This document shows positions 39,435 to 50,507 of a stretch of 64,000 nucleotides of DNA, one piece after another. The stretch is from assembly GCF_003151135.1 (NCBI RefSeq), contig NZ_QEQK01000002.1, forward strand, positions 156,972-220,971, written 5' to 3'. The stretch comes from Abyssibacter profundi (lineage in GTDB: Bacteria; Pseudomonadota; Gammaproteobacteria; Nevskiales; OUC007). How positions within the stretch are numbered: the stretch's first letter is position 1; each line of letters opens with the position of its first letter. A model generated the notes under the pieces. It was not told the origin of the DNA. It worked only from the letters and a program-made list of their open reading frames with translations, and did no database searches. The translations under genes were made by a program, and so were the position numbers.

Positions 39435-41128
39435 GCCAGCAGAAGTCGATTACCCGCACGCGCGCCGGCAGCTTTTCCGAGTGGTATGCCTCCGGGCAGC
39501 CCTGGGTCTGGTTTACCGGTGGTGCAGTGGCCTTGTCCGGACTCATGGTGGTGGGGCTGCTGGCGCTCATCGCCATTCGCGGTCTCGGTCACTTCTGGCC
39601 CGCTCCGATCATCGAGGCGGTGTATGTCGAACCGGGAGAGGCGCCGAGACCACTGATCGCACAGCTGGGCTACAGCGAAACGGTGAGCACGGCGCGGTTG
39701 CAATCTGCCGGGATACCGGTGGACGGCGATCAGGAGTTCTACGAACGGCGGCTGGTCAAGGTCGCCAATCGTGATGTTTACGGCGCAGATTTCCGCTATT
39801 TACTGGACGACTGGATTCAGCAGCGGACGACTCCTGAAACGCTGAGCGTGTTCGAACGGCTGGAGTGGGGTGATCTTTACGGCTATCTGATTTCGGTCAG
39901 CGAGCATGGCGAGCCGATTGCTGGCGAGGGGGATGACCTCTGGTCCGTGTTCAAGACGCGGCATGCGCGTGCGCGCGACCTGTACCACCAGATCGAACAC
40001 ATCCAGGAAGGCGCCATCGGCTCGGTCAACTACGAGTTAGAGCAGCTGCGTCTACGCGAGCGACGACTCGAACTGGAAAACAGGGTAACGGATGAGGCCC
40101 TGGCGCGTATTCAGCAGGAGCGGGACACACTCAACGCCGAATACCGGGCGTTGCAGCAGGAGCTGGATGCCCTGAACGCGGCGATCGAGCGTGACAGCAT
40201 TACCGTGCGGGTGCAGAACGAACAAACCGTCACCGTGTCACTGGCCGAAGTCGTACGGGGTTATCGGCCCAATGCGATGAGCCTGCTGGGCAAGCTCCGG
40301 TTCTACTTCGCCAAGATCTGGGAGTTCGTCAGCGACGATCCACGAGAAGCCAATACCGAGGGCGGTGTGTTTCCGGCCATTTTCGGGACGGTGCTGATGG
40401 TGATGCTGATGTCCGTTTTCGTGACACCCTTCGGCGTGGTCGCCGCGCTGTATCTGCGCGAATACGCCAAGCAGGGTGTGGTGACACGGGTGATTCGCAT
40501 CGCGGTCAACAACCTGGCCGGCGTGCCCTCCATCGTCTACGGCGTGTTCGGACTCGGGTTTTTTGTCTACGCCCTGGGCGGCTCCATCGACCAACTCTTT
40601 TTCCCGGCGGCGCTCCCGTCGCCGACCTTCGGCACGGGCGGTATCTTCTGGGCATCGTTGACCCTGGCGCTGCTGACCTTGCCGGTGGTGATCGTGTCCA
40701 CGGAAGAGGGGCTGGCGCGCATTCCGCGCTCGCTTCGTGAGGCCAGCCTGGCCCTGGGAGCCACCAAGGCAGAGACGCTTTGGAAGATCGTTCTGCCCAT
40801 GTCCAGCCCGGCCATGATGACAGGTCTGATTCTGGCGATCGCGCGGGCTGCAGGAGAGGTCGCGCCGTTGATGCTGGTCGGTGTGGTGAAGTTGGCGCCG
40901 TCACTGCCGCTGGATGGCAACTTCCCCTACCTGCATCTGGATCGCAAGTTCATGCATCTGGGCTTTCACATCTACGACGTTGGTTTCCAAAGCCCGAACG
41001 TCGAAGCCGCGCGGCCGCTGGTCTACGCCACCGCGTTGTTACTAGTCCTGGTGATCGTCATACTCAATCTCGCCGCCGTTCGAATTCGCAACCGGTTGCG
41101 TGAACGTTACCGGGCTCTGGAGCACTAA
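39431..41128 (+). CDS. pstA: phosphate ABC transporter permease PstA, large form
   Basis: PstA is the partner permease. At 565 residues it is about twice the E. coli length: after a first helix (about 25-50) there is a periplasmic insert containing a strongly predicted coiled coil at about residues 190-257 (rich in Glu, Leu, Arg and Gln). The permease core follows, with the conserved [12 protein letters not shown] and an EAA loop [27 protein letters not shown]. Start and pstC stop overlap (ATGA); pstB follows after 5 nt. Confidence 0.93.
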   Translation: MSQQKSITRTRAGSFSEWYASGQPWVWFTGGAVALSGLMVVGLLALIAIRGLGHFWPAPIIEAVYVEPGEAPRPLIAQLGYSETVSTARLQSAGIPVDGDQEFYERRLVKVANRDVYGADFRYLLDDWIQQRTTPETLSVFERLEWGDLYGYLISVSEHGEPIAGEGDDLWSVFKTRHARARDLYHQIEHIQEGAIGSVNYELEQLRLRERRLELENRVTDEALARIQQERDTLNAEYRALQQELDALNAAIERDSITVRVQNEQTVTVSLAEVVRGYRPNAMSLLGKLRFYFAKIWEFVSDDPREANTEGGVFPAIFGTVLMVMLMSVFVTPFGVVAALYLREYAKQGVVTRVIRIAVNNLAGVPSIVYGVFGLGFFVYALGGSIDQLFFPAALPSPTFGTGGIFWASLTLALLTLPVVIVSTEEGLARIPRSLREASLALGATKAETLWKIVLPMSSPAMMTGLILAIARAAGEVAPLMLVGVVKLAPSLPLDGNFPYLHLDRKFMHLGFHIYDVGFQSPNVEAARPLVYATALLLVLVIVILNLAAVRIRNRLRERYRALEH

Positions 41129-41133
41129 ATATC

Positions 41134-41982
<849 letters not shown>

Positions 41983-42002
41983 TCAACGTCTCTGGAGACC
42001 CC

Positions 42003-42731
42003 ATGAGCAACGCAGATCTGCATCTTTCCAGCCATATTTCTAAGCAGTTCAATGCCGAACTGGACGATATCCGGCAACGGGTCTTGACCATGGGCGGGCT
42101 GGTGGAGCAGCAGGTCTCGGAGGCCGTACGTGCGCTGACCGAGGCCGATGGGGAACTGGGTCAGCAGGTGGCCAATCGCGATTACAAGGTCAATGCCATG
42201 GAAGTCGGCATTGATGAGGAGTGCATTCGCGTGCTTGCGCGTCGGCAGCCGGCCGCCACGGACCTGCGCCTGATCATGGCGGTGGTCAAAACCATTACCG
42301 ATCTGGAGCGGATCGGCGACGAGGCCGAGAAGATCGGCCGTATGGCAGCCAGCCTGGCAGCCAACCCCACGCCGGCGGGTTCGCTGTCTCCGGTGGAGAC
42401 CATGGGGCGGCGGGTGTCCAGCATGGTGCACCGCGTACTCGATGCCTTCGCCCGTCTGGATGCGGAGGATGCCCTGGAGATCGCCAAGGAAGATCGCAAG
42501 GTCGACTCCGAGTATGACGCGATCTCCCGCCAGTGTCTGACCTTCATGCTGGAAGATCCACGCACCATCCGGCCGGTGATGGACTTGCAGTGGGCCGCCC
42601 GTGCACTTGAACGCATTGGCGACCATGCCAGCAATATCGGCGAGTACGTGATCTATCTGATTCAGGGCAAGGATGTGCGCCATACCAGCCTGGCTCAGAT
42701 GGAAGCCGAGTTGGAAGCCCGGAACGGCTAG
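42003..42731 (+). CDS. phoU: phosphate signalling regulator PhoU
   Basis: PhoU links Pst activity to PhoR inhibition and restrains phosphate uptake. The 242-residue protein is two copies of a three-helix bundle. Metal-site motifs EVGIDEECI and ERIGDEAEKIGRMA in the first half are echoed by ESEYDAIS-like EYDAISRQCL and ERIGDHASNIGEYVIYL in the second. It closes the pst operon 20 nt after pstB. Confidence 0.96.
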   Translation: MSNADLHLSSHISKQFNAELDDIRQRVLTMGGLVEQQVSEAVRALTEADGELGQQVANRDYKVNAMEVGIDEECIRVLARRQPAATDLRLIMAVVKTITDLERIGDEAEKIGRMAASLAANPTPAGSLSPVETMGRRVSSMVHRVLDAFARLDAEDALEIAKEDRKVDSEYDAISRQCLTFMLEDPRTIRPVMDLQWAARALERIGDHASNIGEYVIYLIQGKDVRHTSLAQMEAELEARNG

Positions 42732-42847
42732 TTTCAAACGCTGATCGGCGTCTCGATCACATCGCCGTGGCCCCGCGATATGGCGTCGTGCGGGCGGGGT
42801 GGTCTGCTATGCTTTCGCTGGTTTTCTAGACAACACTTCGCGATTTG

Positions 42848-45118
42848 ATGCGCCAACGATTGCTTGTCGCCGGGCTGGTTGTGCTGTGCCTGGCAGCGTC
42901 CGCACTGGCGCTCTACACCATGCGACTGGACGTGGAGTTGCGTGCGCGCTTCGACGGCGTGCGTTGGGCGCTTCCGGCCCAGATCTACGCGGCTCCGCTG
43001 GAACTCTACGCGGGCAAACGTTTGACGCCGCAGGATGTCGTGCACGAGTTGCGGCGTCTGGGCTACCGAAGCCGCGCCGACGCGCAACGCGCCGGTACCT
43101 ACGCCGTGGTCGGCGACCGCATCCGTATCGCCTCCAGAGGATTCCAGTTCTGGGATGGGGCGGAGCCCGAACGATTGGTGGACATCAGCTTCGGTGACGG
43201 CGGCATCCGCGCGATCCAGACTGCTGCGGGTGGATCCGTGCCGATCATGCGGCTGGACCCCATGCTCATCGGCAGCATCTTCCCCAAGCACGGAGAAGAT
43301 CGGGTGTTGGTCCGGCTGGATGATGTGCCGCCGCTGTTGGTGCAAACCCTGATTGCGGTCGAGGACGGTGACTTCTACCGCCATTACGGCATCGATTGGA
43401 GCGGCATCGCCCGCGCAGCATGGGCCAACCTGCAGGCCGGCGGTGTGGTGCAGGGCGGGAGCACGATCACCCAGCAGCTCATCAAGAATTTTTTCCTCAG
43501 CAGCGAGCGCACCTGGGTGCGCAAGGCCAAAGAAGCCCTAATGGCCATTCTGTTGGAGATCCACTACAGCAAGGACGAGATTTTCGAGGCCTATTTGAAC
43601 GAGGTGTACCTCGGTCAGGATGGGCCGCGTGCAGTTCATGGCTTTGGCCTCGCCAGCGGCTTTTATTTTGGCAAGCCGCTAGGAGAGCTGCTGCCTGAGG
43701 AAATCGCGCTGATGGTGGGTCTGGTCAAGGGCCCTTCGTACTACAACCCGCGTCGGAACCCCGAGCGTTCGCTGGCCCGGCGCAATCTGGTCCTCGACCG
43801 CATGGCCGCTGATGGTTTGATTTCGGCCGAGGAGTCCGAGGCTGCCAAGGCAGCCGGTCTGGGGGTGCGGCCACGTGGCGACCGTGGAACCTCACAGTAT
43901 CCCGCTTACGTTGATCTGGTGCGTCGCCAGCTCCAGGCGCAGTACCGCGAAGAAGACCTGACGAGCGAGGGGCTGCGCATCTTCACGGCCTTTGACCCGC
44001 GGGTGCAGGCTGCGGCAGAGCGGGCCGTGCTTGCCGGGCTGGATGCCATCGAGCAGGGGCGGGGGATCGAATCCGGTTCGCTGGAGGCGGCCGCGGTCGT
44101 GACCTCGGTGGAAACAGGCGAGATTCTGGCGCTGGTGGGTGGTCGCCAGGCCGGGTATGCCGGTTTCAACCGCGCCCTGGACGCCAAGCGTCCGATCGGG
44201 TCTCTGGCCAAGCCGTTGGTTTATTTAGCCGCTTTATCGCACCCGGCGTCGTACCGCCTGACCACGCTGCTGCCCGACGCGCCGGTGCGACTGGACATGC
44301 CCAACGGCAGTGTCTGGATGCCTGAGAATTACGACCGGGAGCTACACGGCGACGTCCCGCTGTTCGAGGCCTTGTCCAAGAGCTACAACCTCGCCACCGT
44401 GCAGCTGGCGCTGCAAGTGGGCATGGAGGATGTGGCGCGTCAGTACGTGTTGCTGGGGGATGATCACAAGCCCGCCCCCCTGCCGTCGCTGGCGCTGGGT
44501 GCGGTGGAACGGTCCCCCCTGGAGGTCGCCCAGCTGTACAACTCGCTGGGCGCCGGCGGGTTCGTCACACCGCTGCAGGCGATTCGAGACGTACAGGACC
44601 GGGACGGTCAGCCGCTGGAGCGGTTCGCACGGCGTCTGCGTGGCGGGCCGGATGTCGATGCCGTAGGGCTCGTGCAGTGGGCAATGAATCGGGTGATGAT
44701 TGATGGCACGGCGCGCAGCGCCCAGCGGTACCTACGGTCCACGACGCTGGCCGGCAAGACCGGTACCACGGATGAATTAAGGGATAGCTGGTTTGCCGGC
44801 TTTGGTGGGGATGTCCAGGCCACGGTCTGGGTGGGGCGTGATGACAACAAGCCGGCGCAACTCACCGGCGCATCAGGCGCCCTGCAGCTGTGGTCGCGGA
44901 TGATGGCGGCACTGGACCCGCGGCCGGTGGACTTGTTTGCCACGGGCCAAGCCGAACCGATCTGGGTGGTGCCGCAACAGGATGCCCTGGCCGACACACA
45001 ATGTGAGGATCGGCTGCTGGTACCGTATCTACCGGGTTCGGCCCCCGACACCTGGGCCAGTTGTGCGGCTGCGGCCGAGCCGGATACCGGATTTTGGGAG
45101 CGATTGTTCGGACCATGA
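42848..45118 (+). CDS. mrcB: penicillin-binding protein 1B (bifunctional)
   Basis: PBP1b polymerises and crosslinks peptidoglycan. The 756 residues start at ATG 42848 with one membrane helix (about 5-24), then a UB2H-like region. A glycosyltransferase family 51 domain follows (IAVEDGDFYRHYGI with the catalytic Glu, QGGSTITQQLIKNFF, EAYLNEVYLG). The transpeptidase has serine and lysine in PIGSLAKPLVYL, SYN in LSKSYNLAT and KTG in GKTGTTDE. It overlaps the next lipoprotein gene by 4 nt. Confidence 0.95.
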   Translation: MRQRLLVAGLVVLCLAASALALYTMRLDVELRARFDGVRWALPAQIYAAPLELYAGKRLTPQDVVHELRRLGYRSRADAQRAGTYAVVGDRIRIASRGFQFWDGAEPERLVDISFGDGGIRAIQTAAGGSVPIMRLDPMLIGSIFPKHGEDRVLVRLDDVPPLLVQTLIAVEDGDFYRHYGIDWSGIARAAWANLQAGGVVQGGSTITQQLIKNFFLSSERTWVRKAKEALMAILLEIHYSKDEIFEAYLNEVYLGQDGPRAVHGFGLASGFYFGKPLGELLPEEIALMVGLVKGPSYYNPRRNPERSLARRNLVLDRMAADGLISAEESEAAKAAGLGVRPRGDRGTSQYPAYVDLVRRQLQAQYREEDLTSEGLRIFTAFDPRVQAAAERAVLAGLDAIEQGRGIESGSLEAAAVVTSVETGEILALVGGRQAGYAGFNRALDAKRPIGSLAKPLVYLAALSHPASYRLTTLLPDAPVRLDMPNGSVWMPENYDRELHGDVPLFEALSKSYNLATVQLALQVGMEDVARQYVLLGDDHKPAPLPSLALGAVERSPLEVAQLYNSLGAGGFVTPLQAIRDVQDRDGQPLERFARRLRGGPDVDAVGLVQWAMNRVMIDGTARSAQRYLRSTTLAGKTGTTDELRDSWFAGFGGDVQATVWVGRDDNKPAQLTGASGALQLWSRMMAALDPRPVDLFATGQAEPIWVVPQQDALADTQCEDRLLVPYLPGSAPDTWASCAAAAEPDTGFWERLFGP

Positions 45119-45726
45119 AGTCTTTTTATCTCGTCGGCCTGCTGACTTGTTTGCTCAGCGCCTGCGGCAGCCTGCGCCAACAAGGCCAGCGCGAGCCCGT
45201 CTGGCCGTATCCGGAGCCACCGGTTGTTGAAGACAGCCGGTCAGAGCGTGAACCGCAGCGGCAGAGCCCGCCCTGGACGCGCCCGAGCGAACCGGAGCCC
45301 TCGCCGGAAATCAACGACTGGCCTGAAGCGACCCCGATTCCAGAGCCTTCGGCTCCTGAATTTTCTGGCCCCCGAAACCTACGGGATGTCGCCGGCCCGG
45401 CGGCAATTGCGCTCGCAGATCAGGCTGCCACGCAACGCGCACAGGGAGATTTGCAGGGCGCAGCCGCGCAGTTGGAGCGTGCACTGCGCATCGAACCCCG
45501 GAATCCGTTTCTCTGGTTGTTGCTGGGGCAGATTCACCTCGAGCAGTCCGATACGGAGCAGGCCCGGCAGATGGCCCGTCGAGCGCGCTCCCTGGCGTCG
45601 GGCAATCCCTACGTCACAGGTCCGGCGTGGCGCATCGCTGAAGCGGCCTGGCGGGCTGAGGGCCATACCGATCAGGCCGATCAGGCTGCCCGGTCAGCGG
45701 AGCAGGCGGAGCGATCCCAGACGTGA
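45115..45726 (+). CDS. TPR-containing lipoprotein
   Basis: A 203-residue lipoprotein with lipobox LLSAC at residues 13-17, a Pro/Glu-rich linker (about 30-90) and two TPR-like helical repeats (about 100-190, GDLQGAAAQLERALRIEPRNP and LGQIHLEQSDTEQARQMARRA). The start overlaps the mrcB stop (ATGA), so it may serve as an outer-membrane partner of PBP1b; LpoB acts in that way but is not an evident homologue. The partner role is an inference. Confidence 0.75.
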   Translation: MKSFYLVGLLTCLLSACGSLRQQGQREPVWPYPEPPVVEDSRSEREPQRQSPPWTRPSEPEPSPEINDWPEATPIPEPSAPEFSGPRNLRDVAGPAAIALADQAATQRAQGDLQGAAAQLERALRIEPRNPFLWLLLGQIHLEQSDTEQARQMARRARSLASGNPYVTGPAWRIAEAAWRAEGHTDQADQAARSAEQAERSQT

Positions 45727-45763
45727 CCGGCCCGGCACGACCCCAGCGGCAGGGCGGGCTCAC

Positions 45764-47674
45764 GTGAGTGATGTGACACGGGCCTTCGATTCCAACGGCC
45801 CGCTGGCTCAGGCATTTCCGGGCTACCAGCCGCGGGATCAGCAGACCGCCATGGCCGAGTCCGTGGCTCGCGCCATCGAAACACGCGTCCCGCTGGTGGT
45901 CGAAGCCGCGACCGGAACCGGGAAAACGCTGGCGTATCTGGTGCCGGCGCTGCTCAGCGGCCAGCGCACGCTGATCTCGACCGGGACCAAAGCCCTGCAA
46001 GATCAGCTTTTCGAACGCGATCTTCCCGCAGCACGGGACGCGCTGGCGCTGGGCGGACGTATCGCGCGACTGAAGGGGCGATCCAATTATCTGTGTCTGT
46101 ACCGTATGGAACAGGCGCTGGATGACGGCAGTCTGTCCGCCTTTGTTCGCCGTGATGTCCAGCGCGTGCGGCGCTGGGCCGGGCGGACGCGCGACGGTGA
46201 TCTGGCCGGGGTCGAAGGGCTGAATGATGATTCGCCGGCCCGGGTGCATGTGTCTTCAACAGCGGATAACTGCTTGGGCCAGCGATGTCCCCGCTACGAC
46301 GACTGCTGGGTGATGGATGCCCGGCGTAAAGCGCAGGCGGCCGATGTGGTGGTGGTGAATCACCACCTGCTGTTTGCCGACCTGGCGCTGAAAGACACCG
46401 GGTTTGCCGAGCTGCTACCAGGCGCCGATATCGTCATTGTGGACGAGGCCCATCAGATTCCCGATGTCGCCGGGCAGTTTTTCGGTTATGCCTTATCAGC
46501 CCGCCAGTTACGTGAGCTGGTGGGCGATGCTCAGCGCGAGGCCGAGGAGGTTGGGGCCGGCGCGACGGACTTCATTGACGCACTGCATGCCTTATCGGAT
46601 CAGGTGGATCAGCTATACCGTGAGCTACCTCGTATTGGAGGGCGGCAGGCCTGGGATGCCGTTTTTGACGGTGTGGCCGCACAAACCGCCCTGCGTGAGC
46701 TGGACGAGGCACTGGTGGCCGTACAGTCCCAGTTGCGTCTGGTTGAAGAGGCCAGTGATGGACTGACCACCTGTGCCCAGCGTTGCGATGTGTTGGTCAC
46801 CCGCCTGCACGCCATCAGCGGGGATCAGGAGCCGGACCACGTGCGCTGGGCTGAGGTCAGCCGTAGCAACTTCGCGCTGCGTTGTACGCCACTGGTCATC
46901 GCAGACCGCTTCCAGGCCAGTCGTGAGCGCGAGCCGGCTGCCTGGGTGTTCTCCTCCGCAACGCTGGCAGTCGATGGACGTTTTGACCATTTCAAGCGGG
47001 AGATCGGCGCCGATACGGCCGCCGAGGCCGCGTTTGACAGCCCCTTTGATTTCGCAAAGCAGGCCAGGCTTTACCTGCCTGCCATGCCAGACCCCCGATC
47101 GCCGGACTATCGCGCGGCCGTTGCCGACGCTGCCGTCGAATTGATTGAAGCCAGCGCCGGCGGCGCATTCTTGCTCTGCACCAGCCACGCCGCAGTTCGC
47201 GAATACGGAGAGTGGTTGGCGCAGCGCTCGAACCTCACCGTGCTACAGCAAGGTCAGGGCCCAAAGAATCGACTGCTTGAGCAGTTCCGTGACGATGGCA
47301 ATGCCGTGCTCGTCGGCACCCAGTCGTTCTGGGAGGGTGTGGATGTGCCCGGCCGGGCGCTGCGACTGGTCATGATCGACCGTCTACCGTTCATGTCGCC
47401 GAGTGATCCGCTGCTAAAAGCGCGGGTGGAGTGGCTCAAATCGCAAGGTCTGGAACCCTTTCGGGACTATCAAATCCCGCATGCGGCCATGACCCTCAAA
47501 CAAGGGGCGGGGCGGCTCATCCGCGGCGCGAGTGATCGCGGTGTGCTGGTGATCTTTGACGCGCGCATTCATCGCACAGGCTATGGGCGGTCGTTTCTCA
47601 ACAGCCTGCCCCCGTTTCCCGTCGAGCGGGAGCGCGCACCCATCCTCGCGTTTCTTCGAGAGGTTTCGGCATGA
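45764..47674 (+). CDS. yoaA: ATP-dependent DNA helicase, YoaA/DinG family
   Basis: An XPD-like Fe-S superfamily 2 helicase of 636 residues, the length of E. coli YoaA. Motifs: Walker A VEAATGTGKTLAYL, cluster cysteines in YLCLYRM, DNCLGQRCPRYDDCW, the DEAH box VIVDEAH, and late motifs SFWEGVDVPG and LKQGAGRLIR. YoaA works with the HolC clamp-loader subunit in damage tolerance. GTG 45764 is chosen; a frame open to 45224 overlaps the lipoprotein gene and lacks family similarity. Confidence 0.9.
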   Translation: MSDVTRAFDSNGPLAQAFPGYQPRDQQTAMAESVARAIETRVPLVVEAATGTGKTLAYLVPALLSGQRTLISTGTKALQDQLFERDLPAARDALALGGRIARLKGRSNYLCLYRMEQALDDGSLSAFVRRDVQRVRRWAGRTRDGDLAGVEGLNDDSPARVHVSSTADNCLGQRCPRYDDCWVMDARRKAQAADVVVVNHHLLFADLALKDTGFAELLPGADIVIVDEAHQIPDVAGQFFGYALSARQLRELVGDAQREAEEVGAGATDFIDALHALSDQVDQLYRELPRIGGRQAWDAVFDGVAAQTALRELDEALVAVQSQLRLVEEASDGLTTCAQRCDVLVTRLHAISGDQEPDHVRWAEVSRSNFALRCTPLVIADRFQASREREPAAWVFSSATLAVDGRFDHFKREIGADTAAEAAFDSPFDFAKQARLYLPAMPDPRSPDYRAAVADAAVELIEASAGGAFLLCTSHAAVREYGEWLAQRSNLTVLQQGQGPKNRLLEQFRDDGNAVLVGTQSFWEGVDVPGRALRLVMIDRLPFMSPSDPLLKARVEWLKSQGLEPFRDYQIPHAAMTLKQGAGRLIRGASDRGVLVIFDARIHRTGYGRSFLNSLPPFPVERERAPILAFLREVSA

Positions 47675-48351
47675 ACCTGCTGGCCATTGATACCTCCACC
47701 GAAGCGTGTTCGGCCGCGGCGCTGATCGACGGTGCGTGGGCCGAGCGCGCCGAGACCATCGGCCGTGGGCATACCGACCGGCTCATGCCCATGGTCCAGG
47801 ACGTCCTGTCTGATTTGCGGGCGTCGGTCTCCGATCTTGAGCTGATCGTTGTCGGGCGTGGCCCCGGGGCCTTCACGGGCATCCGCATCGGTGTGGCCTG
47901 CGCGCAGGGCTTGGCCCAGGGGCTGGCCTGTCCGGTGGCCCCCGTGTCGAGCTTGGCTGCGATGGCTTGGCAGGCGGGTCGAGACCAGGCCCCTTGCGAT
48001 GTGGCGGTGGCGATCGACGCACGGGCGGGGGGTGTTTATTTCGCCTGTTACCGAGTGCAATGCGATGCGCTGCCTGAACAACGGGTCGCCGAGCGCGTCT
48101 GTGCGCCGGAAGCGGTGCCGGCCCTGAATTCCGAGCGGGTTCGAACGGCCGGAACGGGCTGGGGCCGGCATCCAGAGCTGTTACGCAGCGCCGTGGGCTG
48201 CCCGCTACAGGACAGTGGGGTCCAGCTGCCTACGGCGCGGGCCATGGCCGAGCTTGCTTTGCTCGGCAGCCCGACGGTGGCCCCGGCGGAATTGGAGCCG
48301 ACTTACCTGCGCGATCAGGTCGTCCATCAGACAAGAACGACAGAACGTTAA
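47671..48351 (+). CDS. tsaB: tRNA threonylcarbamoyladenosine biosynthesis protein TsaB
   Basis: TsaB partners TsaD and TsaE in making t6A37 on ANN-decoding tRNAs. The 226 residues show the ASKHA fold: [29 protein letters not shown] and [22 protein letters not shown]. It overlaps yoaA by 4 nt; this neighbourhood is common in gammaproteobacteria. Confidence 0.94.
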   Translation: MNLLAIDTSTEACSAAALIDGAWAERAETIGRGHTDRLMPMVQDVLSDLRASVSDLELIVVGRGPGAFTGIRIGVACAQGLAQGLACPVAPVSSLAAMAWQAGRDQAPCDVAVAIDARAGGVYFACYRVQCDALPEQRVAERVCAPEAVPALNSERVRTAGTGWGRHPELLRSAVGCPLQDSGVQLPTARAMAELALLGSPTVAPAELEPTYLRDQVVHQTRTTER

Positions 48352-48371
48352 TCACACCACGGGAGACGCCC

Positions 48372-48896
48372 ATGCTCTATGCCCTCGGAGACGACCAGCC
48401 GGAACTGATCGGAGATGGTCACTACATCGCGGACAACGCCACTGTCATCGGCCGCGTGCGTCTGCACGAGCAAAGCAGCGTCTGGTTTAACGCGGTCATA
48501 CGCGGGGACTGTGATCTCATCACGGTGGGCGCGCGCTCGAACATTCAGGACGCTGCCGTGTTGCACACCGATAGTGGCATCCCGTTAACCGTGGGCGAGG
48601 ACGTGACGGTGGGCCATCAGGTCATGCTGCACGGATGCACCATCGGCGATGGCTCACTGATTGGCATTAATTCTGTGATTCTCAACGGTGCCGTCATCGG
48701 CAAGCACTGCATCATCGGCGCCAACGCATTGATTCCGGAAGGCAAGCAGATTCCGGATTACTCACTGGTCATGGGTTCGCCGGGCAAGGTCGTGCGCGAA
48801 TTGGACGAGAAAACGGCCAAGATGCTCAAGGCATCCGCCACGCACTACGTGCAGAATGCCGCGCGCTTTGCCCGAGACCTCAAGCCGCTGACCTAG
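48372..48896 (+). CDS. gamma-class carbonic anhydrase family protein (YrdA-like)
   Basis: A 174-residue left-handed beta-helix hexapeptide protein. Repeats run from [11 protein letters not shown] to [12 protein letters not shown]. Zinc-ligand histidines fit [17 protein letters not shown]. The [12 protein letters not shown] and [15 protein letters not shown] stretches are typical of YrdA. Many such proteins have no proven anhydrase activity. It converges on the sixA-like gene with a 4-nt overlap. Confidence 0.88.
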   Translation: MLYALGDDQPELIGDGHYIADNATVIGRVRLHEQSSVWFNAVIRGDCDLITVGARSNIQDAAVLHTDSGIPLTVGEDVTVGHQVMLHGCTIGDGSLIGINSVILNGAVIGKHCIIGANALIPEGKQIPDYSLVMGSPGKVVRELDEKTAKMLKASATHYVQNAARFARDLKPLT

Positions 48897-49399
48897 CCAC
48901 CCAGGTCGACCAGGCCCTTGGGCGTTGCCAGTTCGATCAGCCGGCACTGAGCGTGGGGCAGGGTTTCAGGCCAGTCCGTCACGTCCAGGGCGCAGCGCAT
49001 CCAGCTACAGGTTGGCAGCGGCGGTAGCTCGATGGGCACAAGCGCGGCGGCAAGCTCGCTGATCCCCTCGTTGTGCCCCACAACCCAGAGGTCGTCGCCG
49101 CGGCCATGGTGATGAATCATCGACCAGATCGTCTGCGGTGGCGCCAGGTACAACGCGGCCTGGTAGTCAATCTGATCCGCCGGCAGACCGAGTTGAAGCA
49201 GCAGTCCTCTTGCCGTGGTGGCGGCGCGGACGGCCGGGCTCGATAGCACCTGGTCTGGCATCGGGTGGCGGGCCGACCAGCGCGCCGCCATGGCGGGCAG
49301 ATCGCGCCGGCCGCGTGCATTGAGCGTGCGGTCGAAATCTGGGAGCCCGGGTTCGTTCCAGTCGGATTTGCCGTGCCGAATGAGGGTTAGAGTCTTCAT
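48893..49399 (-). CDS. SixA-like histidine phosphatase
   Basis: A 168-residue protein of the phosphoglycerate-mutase-like branch 1: the catalytic [10 protein letters not shown] at the N terminus and [11 protein letters not shown], with the second His, in the C-terminal half. SixA removes phosphate from histidine-containing phosphotransfer proteins; the substrate here is not known. ATG 49399 fits the family; a longer frame to 49522 overlaps rsmJ. It overlaps rsmJ by 4 nt. Confidence 0.85.
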   Translation of the reverse strand: MKTLTLIRHGKSDWNEPGLPDFDRTLNARGRRDLPAMAARWSARHPMPDQVLSSPAVRAATTARGLLLQLGLPADQIDYQAALYLAPPQTIWSMIHHHGRGDDLWVVGHNEGISELAAALVPIELPPLPTCSWMRCALDVTDWPETLPHAQCRLIELATPKGLVDLGG

Positions 49400-50004
49400 G
49401 AGCGCACGTAGACGTCGTAGCGAACGCGGTTGGATTTGAGGATGAACGAAGGCTTCCGGTCCAGCAGTGTCGGCGCCTTTGGTGATCGCTTGATGACGAC
49501 GCGTCTGCCGGTGTGTTCCCATGCCAGCTGGGCCAGCTCCCGCGCATCAGGGTCACCGTCGGTGAGATGTCGCAGTGCTTCCATGGGCGCCTTGGCCAGG
49601 GCTTTCTGCCCGGGTGGGGCATACATGGGATCGAGGTAGATCACGTCGAAGGGCGGCTGGGTCTGCTGCATTAATGCGCGACTGTCACCGGCGGAGACCG
49701 TCATGCGGGCCGCGACCGCGCAGATTGCGGGATCGTCCAGGGCCTGGGCATGGGCGGCCACCAGCGCATCGGCCAGTGGTGGCAGTCGCTCGCTGAGCAT
49801 GACCTTGGCCCCCAGTGCGGCCAGCACAAACGCATCACGCCCGTAGCCGGCCGTCGCATCGAGAATCCGCAGCGAGTCGATGCGCCCCAGACCACAGGCG
49901 CGCGCAAGCGGCTGACGACGGCCACCGCGAATGCGGCGGCGCATCTCATCGCCTGTCCAGCGTACGGGGGCGATGCTTAGCGTCTGATCCACTGAGGCGG
50001 CCAT
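49396..50004 (-). CDS. rsmJ: 16S rRNA (guanine(1516)-N(2))-methyltransferase RsmJ
   Basis: RsmJ methylates G1516 of 16S rRNA. The 202 residues have RRRIRGGRRQPLARACGL, the SAM motif ILDATAGYGRDAFVLAALG and the catalytic-type VIYLDPMYAPP. The form is shorter than E. coli RsmJ (about 250) and lacks the N-terminal extension. The ATG at 50004 follows directly on the T-tract of a terminator hairpin, leaving no ribosome-binding site; GTG at 49992 is an alternative. Confidence 0.88.
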   Translation of the reverse strand: MAASVDQTLSIAPVRWTGDEMRRRIRGGRRQPLARACGLGRIDSLRILDATAGYGRDAFVLAALGAKVMLSERLPPLADALVAAHAQALDDPAICAVAARMTVSAGDSRALMQQTQPPFDVIYLDPMYAPPGQKALAKAPMEALRHLTDGDPDARELAQLAWEHTGRRVVIKRSPKAPTLLDRKPSFILKSNRVRYDVYVRS

Positions 50005-50038
50005 AAAAAAGCACGCGAAGGCGAGTGCCTTCGCGTGC
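50005..50038 (-). terminator. Rho-independent terminator after the SCP2 gene
   Basis: On the minus strand GCACGCGAAGGC and GCCTTCGCGTGC form a perfect 12-bp stem with a 4-nt loop, followed by TTTTTT and then at once by the rsmJ ATG. The SCP2 stop is 19 nt upstream. Confidence 0.9.
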
Positions 50039-50056
50039 CGTTGCGACCCGAGGGGA

Positions 50057-50377
50057 TTAGTTGCCGAGCTGACTGGCGTCGAACATCGACGACAGCTTCT
50101 GCGCCAGCATCAGATCACCTTCCAGCTGCAGCTTGCCGGTCATGAACGCGGTCATGCCGTTGAGTTCGCCGGTCATCAGTGCGATGAAATCGTCATCGTC
50201 CAGCGTCAGCGTGACATCAGCATTGTCGCTGACACCGTCGTGCACGGTGAGGGTGCCGTTGTCGATCACGCAATACTTGGGCGCGCTGACCTTGTACTGC
50301 ACGGTCGCGGACAGATCTCCGGCTTCTTCGCCATTGAATGCCGCCGGCATGTTCTTGAACACCGTCTCCATATCCAT
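50057..50377 (-). CDS. SCP2 sterol-binding domain protein
   Basis: A 106-residue single-domain protein of the SCP2/sterol carrier fold, which binds lipids or acyl-CoA. It starts MDMETVFKNMPAAF, has VTLTLDDDDFIALMTGELNGMTAFMTGKLQLEGDLMLA, the hallmark SCP2 helix-strand region, and ends DASQLGN. ATG 50377 has AGGAG at 8 nt; the open frame to 50506 is not used. It is monocistronic, ends at a strong terminator and diverges from 50508. Confidence 0.88.
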   Translation of the reverse strand: MDMETVFKNMPAAFNGEEAGDLSATVQYKVSAPKYCVIDNGTLTVHDGVSDNADVTLTLDDDDFIALMTGELNGMTAFMTGKLQLEGDLMLAQKLSSMFDASQLGN

Positions 50378-50507
50378 CGCTTGGTCTCCTGGTTGCCATC
50401 CGTGGATGGCCGAAAAAAGTTGAGGCTGCATGCTACCTGCGGGCTTGTCATGGTGGCAACGCGACGATGACAAGGGGGTATAGTGACGCGCTAGGCACAG
50501 ACCCAAA

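Noticed and set aside
45224-45763. 180-codon extension of the YoaA-type helicase
   Set aside because: Overlaps the TPR lipoprotein in another frame and has no helicase similarity.
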